Origin: CAYGZQ01 sp964354375 [NCBI: uncultured Planctomycetota bacterium]
GTDB taxonomy: Bacteria > JAJVIF01 > JAPKYR01
Length of the DNA: 64,000 nt
Reading direction: 5' to 3'
Assembly (NCBI GenBank): GCA_964354375.1
Contig: CAYGZQ010000008.1
Span: 23,192 to 87,191, forward strand
Shown here: piece by piece, positions 44,585-53,218 of the stretch
Position numbering within the stretch: the stretch's first letter is position 1
Layout: each line of letters begins with the position of its first letter
Notes under the pieces: model-generated
Seen by the model: the letters and a program-made list of their open reading frames with translations, nothing else
The model's database searches: none
What the model was told of the DNA's origin: nothing
Position numbers and translations under genes: made by a program

Positions 44585-45760
44585 ATGAACCGTTTTCTGC
44601 TGAGGAAAATCGATCTCCTCGTTCTGGGGGAGTTTATCCCGCTTTTCGTGGCCGGAGTGGCGGGGTTTACCCTTCTGATGGTGGCAGCGCTTTTGTTTCG
44701 GGACATGGTCAAGTATGTCACGGACTATCATCTGTCGCTCGGACAGGTCGGCGTGTACTTCGTTCTGGCTCTGCCCCAGATAGTGGCGTACACACTCCCC
44801 ATGGCGATCCTTTTCGCGGGACTTCTAGCCTTCGGGCGTCTTAGCGAATCCAGCCAGATCACCGCGGTACGGGCCGGTGGAGTGGGGTTTCTGAGAATCG
44901 TGTTTCCCGCTCTGGTCTTTGCGTGGTTCGTGGTCCTGGGCATGTTTCTTTTGAATGAGAAGGTGGCGCCGCAGTCGACCAAGGCCGCCAAGCAGTTCAT
45001 TCGGAGCAGTCTGATCGATCGCGGCCTCAGCGACCAGGAGACCAACATCTCCTACATGGATCAGGACGCGGGATGGCTGTTTGCCGCGGCAAGCGGCGAG
45101 GGGAATGTGTTCAAGGACGTGAAATGGTGGGACTTCTCCCGTCCGGGGGAGATCACTCTCTACACTGCGGACGAAGGCGTGTGGTCGATGGGTAGCTGGG
45201 AATTCCACAATGCGAGGGTGATTAACCTGAGCATCGGGAAAAACGGAGATGTAGGCAAGGCGGTGACGCAAGGCGAGGAAGGTCTGGAAAATCTCGCCGA
45301 GAAGGGGAATGTTGTCCGATCAATGGTCACGTCGAAGCTCGAGATGAAGATCGCCCGGACTCCGTCGGATATCCTCAATGAGGGCAACCGCGACCCGCAG
45401 GAGATGAGTCTCGGGGAACTGAAAGCGTATATCGCATCGCCTGCAGCGCAGAAGCGGTCCGCGGAGTACATACGGAAAATCGAGGGGACGTACTATTTCA
45501 AGATAGCCGCGCCTTTCGCGAGCATAATCTTCACTCTCATCGCGGCCCCGCTGGGACTCACGCCGCAGCGGTCGAGCAGCACGATGGGGGTCGGGCTCTC
45601 CATGCTCCTGGTCTTCGCGTACTACCTGCTTTCGGCGTTCTCGGTGAAGATTGCCGAGGGCGGTGTCCTTCCGCCGGTCGCCGCTGCGTGGCTGCCGAAC
45701 GCAGTATTCCTCGTCGCAGGGATCTTCCTCAACGCGCGGTTCTATATGAAAAGCGCCTGA
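44585..45760 (+). CDS. LptF/LptG family LPS export permease
   Basis: This 391-residue YjgP/YjgQ family protein has six membrane helices (three at each end) around a periplasmic beta-jellyroll region. The N-terminal pattern FLLRKIDLLVLGEFIPLF and helices such as VYFVLALPQIVAYTLPMAILFAGLLAFGRL are typical, as is the C-terminal PFASIIFTLIAAPLGLTPQR. LptF and LptG form the permease dimer with LptB2. Only one such gene is in the window, so the partner must be elsewhere, or this protein acts as a homodimer. Confidence 0.92.
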   Translation: MNRFLLRKIDLLVLGEFIPLFVAGVAGFTLLMVAALLFRDMVKYVTDYHLSLGQVGVYFVLALPQIVAYTLPMAILFAGLLAFGRLSESSQITAVRAGGVGFLRIVFPALVFAWFVVLGMFLLNEKVAPQSTKAAKQFIRSSLIDRGLSDQETNISYMDQDAGWLFAAASGEGNVFKDVKWWDFSRPGEITLYTADEGVWSMGSWEFHNARVINLSIGKNGDVGKAVTQGEEGLENLAEKGNVVRSMVTSKLEMKIARTPSDILNEGNRDPQEMSLGELKAYIASPAAQKRSAEYIRKIEGTYYFKIAAPFASIIFTLIAAPLGLTPQRSSSTMGVGLSMLLVFAYYLLSAFSVKIAEGGVLPPVAAAWLPNAVFLVAGIFLNARFYMKSA

Positions 45761-45794
45761 CGCAAATTCCCGTCTCCTCTTTTTCTTCTCTTCC

Positions 45795-45860
45795 TGGTGC
45801 CCCTGGTGCCTTGGTGGTTATCCTCCTAAGAGTTTAACCACGAAGGCACCAAGGACACCA
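45795..45860. repeat. Large imperfect inverted repeat
   Basis: Arms of 26 bases (45795-45820 and 45835-45860), starting TGGTGCCCCTGG and ending GGACACCA, pair imperfectly around a 14-base loop. The right half contains TAACCACGAAGGCACCAAGG, close to a short repeat text seen in many environmental bacterial genomes. It lies after the LptF/G gene; no T-tract follows, so it is not a simple terminator. Confidence 0.75.
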
Positions 45861-45898
45861 AGAAACACGAAGGGGGCATGGATTCTGCATTCCGGAGA

Positions 45899-45928
45899 TT
45901 GGCGATTCGATAGATTCTCCTCTATAAT
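45899..45928 (+). promoter_or_regulatory. Promoter of the LVIVD lipoprotein gene
   Basis: TTGGCG (45899-45904) and a perfect TATAAT (45923-45928) are 18 bases apart, 56 bases before the start codon at 45984. Confidence 0.6.
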
Positions 45929-45983
45929 TGGATCGTCGTATTCCAGGTTGTAGCCCACATACACGCAATTGAGAGGTCGCGCC

Positions 45984-48900
45984 ATGCGCTGGACACATTC
46001 ACTGACCACACTGATTCTGAGCGGAATGATCCTTGCGGGATGCATCGGCACGGGCGGAGCTCCCTCCGAGCCGCCGCTTGCCGGCAAAGATGTCACCGCA
46101 GGGGAATCGTCCGATAACCGGACGACATGGGGCCTCTACGATGTCGCTCTGGACACTGAGAGTGGGACGATCGAGGCGGTCCCGCTCAGGACCGCCATGA
46201 TGCGGGTCAATGTCAATCACCTCATGGAGCTCAGCGGCCCGAAGCATCTCAAATTCGAGAACATGGACCTTTCGGAGTTCCTTACCCAGGGACGAATCCA
46301 GTTGGATGTCGGCCTCGAGCATCCGTTCCCCGGACTCGATCAGTACACGGGCTTTGACGTGTACGGGGTGTTCATGCACAAGGGGAGCGGCTCGCTTTCG
46401 TACGACGGACTGAGTTATCCGGTCGCGGGCGAAGATGCGGTGCTGATGAACGCGGACGGGTACACGCGATGGTTCAACATGCCCGAGTTCACTGCGCTGA
46501 ACATATTCGGCTACACTCCCGGAGCAGCGGGAACGAGCGGGTTCGGTCCGACCGCAACGCTCAACGGTTACAGGGTCTTCGGGGACGGACTGGAGAAGAA
46601 CGAAGACGTGTTCGATTTTCTCGAAACCGCTTATGACTTCGAAAACCGCATGATGTTCCGTCCCGGAAGCACCAATTGGCGGCACTACGATCTGAGATTC
46701 CCCATGGTCGGAGGCAACCCGGTGTTGAGGTTCCAGTACGCGGTCCACGCGAGCTGGAATACGCCAGATCCCTCGCCGCCGCTGCAGGTGCCGGAAGATT
46801 TTCCGCTGAACGCGAACATCTATGAGGCGAATCTCCTGAATTGCGTTGCCGACGATACTCTTTGGTTCGAGGGACCGGGCGATTGGGGCGGCGACCTGGT
46901 TCTCGGCATCGACATTTTCGACTGGCAGGGCGCGCTTGGAAACCCGTCTGGAATACCCGGCGAGATCGGGGACATCAAAGTCGCGGGCAACTTCATTCCC
47001 GCGACATGGACCGGCGGATGGTCGGTTGTCGGCGGCGATTCGCATTACTCGACCGTGCAGGTGGAGGTGCCGGAGGCGAATCTGAATCTCACGAGCGTCG
47101 AGGGCAATGAATGCTGGGTGATTGTCGAGAGCCTAAGTCCGGCCGACTATGCAGACGACGGGCTGATACCGTCCGGGAAATACCCCGCGAACGCCACTCT
47201 GGCTGCGTTCGCCCGAGTGAGTGTTCCTGTCGGACCCAAGCCGCAGCAGGGAATCCATCTGACCGATGTCACGCTTCCGGGATGGCCTGCGATTCTGCAG
47301 GATGTCTGGGTGGATGGCGACCTGGCATACGCCGTGGGATACGCGGGGCTGATAATCTTCGATGTCAGCGGGTCGGGCGATCCGGTCTATGTCGGCGGTT
47401 ACAACCTGTGGGGATCCGGGAACGAGGTCCAGGTGAAGGACGGATGGTGCTATGTCGCGGATGGACAATCGGGACTTCACGTGCTCGATGTGACCGATCC
47501 GTCCGATCCTGTCGATGTCGGCCTGTACGTCGGTACAAGCGCCGAAGGCGTGTTTGTCACCGACGACGGATATTGCTATCTGGCGGACGGAAAGGGGGGT
47601 CTGAAAATCCTTGATGTCGGAGGCGGAACGCAGGGAGGTTCTCCCGGGAATCCCAAGCTCGAGGGCCAGTTGCCGGTGGGTTACTCAGCGGTCGATGTTT
47701 TCGTGGACAAGGGTCTTGCCCATGTTATCGATCAGGAGACGTCGTTCCTGATTGTCGATGTCGGCGGCGGGTCGCAGGGCGGATCGCCCTCGAACCCCGT
47801 TCTCGAGGCGACCCTTCCGATGATCAATAACGGGAAGGAGGTCTTTGTGTCGGGGAACTACGCGTATGTCGGAGATAATCAGGCTCCCGACTGCGTGATA
47901 CGCACGGTGGATATCTCAGTGCCTTCATCGCCGGTGATAGTCGATACTGATTTCCTTATGGGCAATAGCGTCTACGATGTCTGGGTCGACTCAGGCAAGC
48001 TCTATGTGGCGGCATTCTATGACGGCATGGTGATCTTCAGTCTCGACGCTCCCGGCGATCCGGCATACATAGGGGGATTTTACGAATCCAACATTCTTAT
48101 GACCGGCATCTTCGCGTCGGGGGATTCCGCGTATACGTCCTGCGATAACTGGGGTCTCGAAAAATTCGATGTGAGCTCGCCGACCCAACCTGGGTTCGTG
48201 GGCAGGTACTACACGCCGTGCAACCCATACGATGCGGACGTTGATGGGGGGTATGTCTACCTGGCGGATGACGGCATGGGTTTGGAGGTCGTCGATATCG
48301 GGGGCGGTGGGGCTGATCCCGAGCAGCCGCTGATGATTTCGAGATGGACCACCTGCAGAGACGGTCGAGGCGTGTTCGTTGAGGATGGATACGCGTATCT
48401 CGGGGGCGGCTGGTACGGCGACGGCGATCTCTACATCGTCGATATCGGCGCGTCGCTCGGATCCCCCACCAACCCGGTGGGAGTGGGCTATTACGCCTCC
48501 GATTGTACGTACGGCCTGCAGAAGATGGGGGCGTATCTCTACGCCGCGTCGTACGAGAGCGGTCTGAAAATTTACGACGTTGACGGCGGAGCACTCGGCG
48601 GATCGCCGTCCAATCCCAAGTTCGTGACATCGTACGGTACGAACACGGCCTGGGAGGTCTGGGCCGAGAACGGCTATGTATACCTTGCGGACGGTCACAA
48701 TCTCGGGTCGAATCTGTACGTGTTCGATGTCGGGGGCGGAACCGGATCGCCGACTTCGCCGATCGTGGCGGACAAATACGAAACGTCCCCGTCGCATGTC
48801 TACGATGTCAACGTGGTAGACGGCTACGCGTACTGCGCAGTGGGAAACGCGGGATTGGGCAGCGGCCTCAGGGTTTTCGACGTGGGAGCGTCGATCGGCG

Positions 48901-49175
48901 CGCCCGATGACATCCAGTTTGTCGGTGAATACGAGACTGACCAGATGGCCCGGGGGCTTTGTGCGGCGTACGGCTACGCGTTCGTGGTGTGCAGCGACGG
49001 CAAGATGTACGCGCTGGATGTGGGGGCTGGTTTCTACGGGGGCTCGCCTGACAATCCGATGCCGGCCGACCAGATCAGTCTTCACGGCGACCTGTTCTCT
49101 GCGATGGTGGATGGTCAATACGCCTACGTGTCGTCACATACTGGAGGTCTGCGGATAATCAGGCTGTGGGACTGA
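45984..49175 (+). CDS. Large surface lipoprotein with LVIVD beta-propeller repeats
   Basis: The 1063-residue product has a lipoprotein signal with lipobox LAGC (residues ~17-20). Residues ~40-410 form a module (see the shared-domain finding) with LRTAMMRVNVN, LEHPFPGLDQYTGFDVYGVF and DGYTRWF, closing with TLAAFARVSVPVGP. From ~420 on there are about a dozen 45-55-residue LVIVD-type repeats (for example VWVDGDLAYAVGYAGLIIFD and VQVKDGWCYVADGQSGLHVL), likely two beta-propellers. Surface exposure and ligand binding are inferred. ATG 45984 follows GAGAGG; it is a single-gene unit with its own promoter. Confidence 0.85.
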   Translation: MRWTHSLTTLILSGMILAGCIGTGGAPSEPPLAGKDVTAGESSDNRTTWGLYDVALDTESGTIEAVPLRTAMMRVNVNHLMELSGPKHLKFENMDLSEFLTQGRIQLDVGLEHPFPGLDQYTGFDVYGVFMHKGSGSLSYDGLSYPVAGEDAVLMNADGYTRWFNMPEFTALNIFGYTPGAAGTSGFGPTATLNGYRVFGDGLEKNEDVFDFLETAYDFENRMMFRPGSTNWRHYDLRFPMVGGNPVLRFQYAVHASWNTPDPSPPLQVPEDFPLNANIYEANLLNCVADDTLWFEGPGDWGGDLVLGIDIFDWQGALGNPSGIPGEIGDIKVAGNFIPATWTGGWSVVGGDSHYSTVQVEVPEANLNLTSVEGNECWVIVESLSPADYADDGLIPSGKYPANATLAAFARVSVPVGPKPQQGIHLTDVTLPGWPAILQDVWVDGDLAYAVGYAGLIIFDVSGSGDPVYVGGYNLWGSGNEVQVKDGWCYVADGQSGLHVLDVTDPSDPVDVGLYVGTSAEGVFVTDDGYCYLADGKGGLKILDVGGGTQGGSPGNPKLEGQLPVGYSAVDVFVDKGLAHVIDQETSFLIVDVGGGSQGGSPSNPVLEATLPMINNGKEVFVSGNYAYVGDNQAPDCVIRTVDISVPSSPVIVDTDFLMGNSVYDVWVDSGKLYVAAFYDGMVIFSLDAPGDPAYIGGFYESNILMTGIFASGDSAYTSCDNWGLEKFDVSSPTQPGFVGRYYTPCNPYDADVDGGYVYLADDGMGLEVVDIGGGGADPEQPLMISRWTTCRDGRGVFVEDGYAYLGGGWYGDGDLYIVDIGASLGSPTNPVGVGYYASDCTYGLQKMGAYLYAASYESGLKIYDVDGGALGGSPSNPKFVTSYGTNTAWEVWAENGYVYLADGHNLGSNLYVFDVGGGTGSPTSPIVADKYETSPSHVYDVNVVDGYAYCAVGNAGLGSGLRVFDVGASIGAPDDIQFVGEYETDQMARGLCAAYGYAFVVCSDGKMYALDVGAGFYGGSPDNPMPADQISLHGDLFSAMVDGQYAYVSSHTGGLRIIRLWD

Positions 49176-49296
49176 GTTTTGTGCTATACTTCTCGGGTCC
49201 GGGCGGCAGGAACAGAAGCGGACGGGGCCCGGGTGGGTCCGAGCGGGGCCATTATTGCGGCACGGGAAACGGCTCATCGATTCGCAGGACCCGATT

Positions 49297-50148
49297 ATGC
49301 GTTCGTCTGTTTTTGTAGCATTCGACACCGAGACAACAGGCCTTTACCCAGGATTCGACCAGGTGGTCGAAATCGCCGCGTGTCGATTCAGGAACGGCGA
49401 AGTCATCGACACGTTCGAGAGCCTTGTGAATCCAGGGAGGGTGATACCGCCGGAGATAACCGAGATTCACGGGATCACGAACGAGATGGTTCGGGACGCG
49501 CCTCCGCCCGAGAAGGCTGTCCCGGCTTTTCTGGAATATGTCGGGGACGATCCTCTCATCGCGCACAATGCGCCGTTTGACGAGAGATTCATCTCGTTCA
49601 ATTGCCACAAGTTCGAGATCCCCGCTCCGGGAAATCCGTTGTACGATACGCTGCTTTTGTCGAGACGGCTCTTCCCGGAGCTGAGGAGTCACGGCCTCGG
49701 GTCGCTGACCGAGGTTTTCGCGATACCGCACGAGGTGAAACACCGGGGGATGCCGGATGTGATGGGGACGCGAGGGGTATTCATGCAGTGCCTGGAGAGG
49801 CTCGAGCGCAAAAGCGTCGCGTCCCTCCGCGCATTCGAGCTTTGGTACGGGGACCCGATATATTTCTCCCCGGAAAAGTACAACCTGCTGGTGAATCTGT
49901 CGGAGGAGTACAAGCCCCTGAGAGAAGCGGTCGAACAGGGAGATTGCCTTGAGGTCGTGTACGAGGACCGCAGCGGGAAATGCACGAGACGCACGATCCA
50001 GCCCCAGGGGCTTTATGTAGCTTACGGCAACCTGTACATCACAGCGTATTGCCATCTCAGGGAGGCCAACCGCAATTTCAAACTGGAACGCATACATGCT
50101 TTTCGAGTCGTCTCTCCATCGGACAATCCCGATTTGGCCGGGCACTAG
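49297..50148 (+). CDS. DEDDh exonuclease fused to a WYL domain
   Basis: Residues 1-175 are a DnaQ-like 3'-5' exonuclease: VAFDTETTGLYPG (ExoI), LIAHNAPFDERF (ExoII) and HRGMPDVMGT (ExoIII, His-Asp pair). Residues ~205-275 match the WYL domain (LREAVEQGDCLEVVYED, TIQPQGLYVAYGNLYITAYC, NRNFKLERIHAFRVV). WYL domains bind nucleic acid or ligands and are common in defence and DNA-damage regulators. The fusion suggests a DNA-repair or nucleic-acid processing role. ATG 49297 was chosen because it directly precedes the ExoI strand; an upstream TTG is less likely. Confidence 0.85.
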   Translation: MRSSVFVAFDTETTGLYPGFDQVVEIAACRFRNGEVIDTFESLVNPGRVIPPEITEIHGITNEMVRDAPPPEKAVPAFLEYVGDDPLIAHNAPFDERFISFNCHKFEIPAPGNPLYDTLLLSRRLFPELRSHGLGSLTEVFAIPHEVKHRGMPDVMGTRGVFMQCLERLERKSVASLRAFELWYGDPIYFSPEKYNLLVNLSEEYKPLREAVEQGDCLEVVYEDRSGKCTRRTIQPQGLYVAYGNLYITAYCHLREANRNFKLERIHAFRVVSPSDNPDLAGH

Positions 50149-50180
50149 CACCCAGAGCCCGGACACTCTGAGGTGAATGC

Positions 50181-52085
50181 ATGGGCCAGGTTGGAGAGGT
50201 GCTGGTTAGTCTTCTCGCTCCTCCGCTGATTGCAGGATTGATAGGTTTTGTCGCGCTCGGGATCGGCGCGTATCTGGTGGGTCCGTTCGTGAAGGGGGAA
50301 AGGCCGCCGCTGGTCGAGAGCTTTGCTCTGGGCACGCTGGCGATATCGCTTCTCACGCTGCTGTGGGGACTTCTGGGATGGATGGGGATATATGCCCGAT
50401 GGTCTCTGGCCCTGCCTCTGATCCTTGTCGGCATCCTTGGATGGATCCAGGTCCGTCCGGGCTGGCCGCTGATTTCTGCGAGCTTCCGGAACCGAACCAT
50501 CCTTGTGCTCAGCCTTCTTCTTGCGGTGGGAGTGCTTCTCAGGATCGCTCTGAGTCCGCTCTATCCTCCGGTTGCGCTCGAAGAATGCCGATCGAATCTG
50601 CCCGCTGCTCTCGGTATCGTGGAAAGCGGTCGGATGGTGTTCCGTCCCGATATCGCGTTCAGCAGTTTCCCCCAGAACGCGGAAATGCTGTATTCATGGG
50701 CGATAGCGTACGCCCCGCTTACCGCCGCCCACTACATGAACTTCATGGCTTTCGCCTTCTGTGTCCTGGCCATGATAAGGCTCGGTCGTGCTGTATTCTC
50801 GGTGAAAACGGGATGGCTCGCGGCCCTGATAATGGCATCAATAGGTTCTCTGCAGGTGTTCGGGTCCAACGCTTCTCCCTCCATGTGGGTTCTCCTGTAC
50901 ACGCTGACGAGCGTGCTTGTTCTGGTAAAGGGTCTGAAGGAGGGATCGACAGGGCGAGTCCTTCTTGCAGGGGTTCTCCTCGGCGCTGCGGCGGGGGTCG
51001 ACTACACGAGCCTGATGGCCTCGCTGACGCTGGCGATCTCGCTTTTCGCGATCGGGGGCAAGATCCCGGGCTCGGGACGGATCCCGCGCTGGTCCATCGC
51101 CGCAGCGGTCGGTCTATTCATCCTCGTCGCTCTCCCCTGGTACCTGAGGAATGTCTTCTGGTTTCACAACCCCGTGTTTCCGTTCTATGAAACCCTGTTC
51201 CCGCCGGGGGGAGGGATTTACGGGGTGTATGGACCCGAGAGCACGGTGAGAACCGGCTGGATTCTCGGATCGGAGACCGCCAGCGTGTTCTACCAGCGGG
51301 GAGTGCTCTGGCCGAAGGTGCTGGCGATGTGGCCGGCATGGATCGTGGTGCCTGCGGGGATATGGTTCCTGCGCTCGAACCCGTTCATGCGGGTAGCCAT
51401 GGCGTGGACGCTTCTGGTCTGGGCATTCTGGATGATCGGCGGCGGCGGCATCATGTATTTCCCCTACTACATCTGCCTGGTGCCGGTGAACGTGCTGGCG
51501 CTGGCCCACCTGCTCGGCATTCTGTATTCCCTGCCTCCCGGAGATCATCGCGGCAGGTTTTTCCGGGTCGTTCTCTGGACGATCCTCATAGGCTGGATCG
51601 GCATCGGCGGCGCGAGTACCTCGCGATGGGTTCCGCCGCTCACTTCGGAGCAGCGGGATCGCACTCTCAGTCGGCTGCAGGGATCCTACGATCTCATGAA
51701 GGCCGCCGACAAGGCCATCGCGGAGAAAAGGGTGGCTGTCGGCATTCTGTGCCAGGACGGGCGTCTGTATGCTGACTTCATTCTTCTTGGAGGCGGGGAT
51801 GTCGGGTGGGCCAATCATCGAGTGATCTCCGACAGCTGCACTTCTCCCCGAGCCCTTGCCGATCTCCTCCGCGAGCGCTACTCGGCCGATTACCTGGTCG
51901 TGCATGAGCAGCGCCTTAGGGAGCAGAATACAGCGTTTTTTGTTCCCATCAAGGGACTTCTCAGGTCAGCGGAATTCCCGATGTTCTTTCGCGAGGTGGA
52001 CAGGGTAGGGGAAGGCGCCGTTTATCGTATCTCCTATCCTGAGCAGTTCGTCAGTCCGGAGGAGCCCCCTCCACAAGGACCATAG
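50181..52085 (+). CDS. Polytopic membrane protein, glycosyltransferase-C (PMT/ArnT)-like
   Basis: This 634-residue protein has about 11-12 membrane helices. It shares the layout of GT-C glycosyltransferases, which move lipid-linked sugars: a first loop after LRIALSPLYPPVALEE with acidic residues and the WAIAYAPLTAAHYMNFMAFAF helix, then a C-terminal soluble part (about 510-634). No unambiguous family motif was seen. GAGGTGA lies 7 nt before ATG 50181. Its 3' end overlaps the convergent - strand propeller gene by 35 bases. The substrate is unknown. Confidence 0.6.
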   Translation: MGQVGEVLVSLLAPPLIAGLIGFVALGIGAYLVGPFVKGERPPLVESFALGTLAISLLTLLWGLLGWMGIYARWSLALPLILVGILGWIQVRPGWPLISASFRNRTILVLSLLLAVGVLLRIALSPLYPPVALEECRSNLPAALGIVESGRMVFRPDIAFSSFPQNAEMLYSWAIAYAPLTAAHYMNFMAFAFCVLAMIRLGRAVFSVKTGWLAALIMASIGSLQVFGSNASPSMWVLLYTLTSVLVLVKGLKEGSTGRVLLAGVLLGAAAGVDYTSLMASLTLAISLFAIGGKIPGSGRIPRWSIAAAVGLFILVALPWYLRNVFWFHNPVFPFYETLFPPGGGIYGVYGPESTVRTGWILGSETASVFYQRGVLWPKVLAMWPAWIVVPAGIWFLRSNPFMRVAMAWTLLVWAFWMIGGGGIMYFPYYICLVPVNVLALAHLLGILYSLPPGDHRGRFFRVVLWTILIGWIGIGGASTSRWVPPLTSEQRDRTLSRLQGSYDLMKAADKAIAEKRVAVGILCQDGRLYADFILLGGGDVGWANHRVISDSCTSPRALADLLRERYSADYLVVHEQRLREQNTAFFVPIKGLLRSAEFPMFFREVDRVGEGAVYRISYPEQFVSPEEPPPQGP

Positions 52086-53214
52086 CGTCCGGACCGTCGC
52101 CGGTCGCAAGCTGGGCAAGGATCTCCCCCGAATCCGGCTCCAGAAGATAGAACCGGTCGGCGTTGAAGTTGGTCACGCAGACGAGTCCCGGCAGCGCCAG
52201 GATCGATGACGCGTAGCTGAGCGGCTCGCCGTACGTCGGCAGCTCAAACGCTTGGAGCTCGACGCCCGAGAACAGATCGACCCTAAGAACAACGCCCTCC
52301 TTGCCGTTTTCCATAAGGAGTATGTCGTCGGGACCTATCGCGCCGCCGAAAGGCGCACCGGCAACTTCGATGACCTGAAAGATTTCCCCGGTGTCGAGAT
52401 TCAGACTCTCGACCGTGCCGTTCCCGACGAATCCGATTGCGGGATCATTGTCGCCTGCGGAGAGGACGATAAGTCTCTCGGGAAATCTGGGCGAATGAAT
52501 CACCTGCACCGTGTCGCGCCCGGAAAGCTCGATCATTCGCTGGACCGACCGCGATGGGATATCGATCACGGCAAGGAGGCCGGGTCCGCCCGCCACATGG
52601 ACCGCCTTCAGGTTGGAGCACGCCACGTAGCACCTGTCACCGACGACCGCGAGTCCGCCGGGTCCGGCGTTCGTCGGGATATCGTCTTCGTCGCGCGGGA
52701 GGTCTGTCGAAGGAGGCAGGGGGATACGGCCGATGATGCGGTCTTCGGGGGACGTATCGGGTTCGACGTCGATCAGGAGCACCTCGTTGGTGAGATAGCA
52801 TGACGCGATCGCAGTGTGGTCGTCGGTGAAATCCATGAACACCGGGTTCGTGCCCGGACCGGTGCTGATTTCCCTGACCACATCCAAGGTTTCTACGTCA
52901 ATAATCTGAATTGAATTGGATAGCGAGTTCACCACGTAACAGAGTCCGTTCCGCACCAGCATTTGGTTCGGGGCCTGGCCTGTGGCGACGATGTTCTGAC
53001 TCACGGACCAGACGCCGTCCCGCCGGTCGATCATGGTTATGTTCTCCGACAGGCCGTTTGCGACGAGAATGCGATAATCTCTGCCGTCATCGTCCGGACC
53101 GATTCCCGGCTGCGCGTTCAGGTCGGCCGCGGGCGGAAACGCGCCGGTCCCGCGACCGACCGTGCATCCCGTCAGCAGCAAAACCAGAACCAGTGCGATC
53201 CGAACGCTTCGCAT
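52051..53214 (-). CDS. Beta-propeller lipoprotein, BtuG-like by context
   Basis: The 387-residue product has a lipoprotein signal with LTGC and then YncE/NHL-like repeats of about 40-45 residues: YRILVANGLSENITMIDRRD, LCYVVNSLSNSIQIIDVETL, TNEVLLIDVEPD, and later PNQMLV- and GNGTVESLNLDTGE-type blades, enough for a seven-blade propeller. In Bacteroides, BtuG is a surface propeller lipoprotein that binds cobalamin very tightly and caps BtuB. Here the gene follows the BtuB-like receptor by 4 bases in a cobalamin-riboswitch operon, so a BtuG-like role is plausible. Sequence alone does not prove orthology. Confidence 0.7.
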   Translation of the reverse strand: MRSVRIALVLVLLLTGCTVGRGTGAFPPAADLNAQPGIGPDDDGRDYRILVANGLSENITMIDRRDGVWSVSQNIVATGQAPNQMLVRNGLCYVVNSLSNSIQIIDVETLDVVREISTGPGTNPVFMDFTDDHTAIASCYLTNEVLLIDVEPDTSPEDRIIGRIPLPPSTDLPRDEDDIPTNAGPGGLAVVGDRCYVACSNLKAVHVAGGPGLLAVIDIPSRSVQRMIELSGRDTVQVIHSPRFPERLIVLSAGDNDPAIGFVGNGTVESLNLDTGEIFQVIEVAGAPFGGAIGPDDILLMENGKEGVVLRVDLFSGVELQAFELPTYGEPLSYASSILALPGLVCVTNFNADRFYLLEPDSGEILAQLATGDGPDAMVLVEGAPPD

Positions 53215-53218
53215 CGTC

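Noticed and set aside
45795-45860. Terminator of the lpt operon
   Set aside because: Arms pair imperfectly over a long loop and no T-tract follows; a dispersed repeat is more likely.
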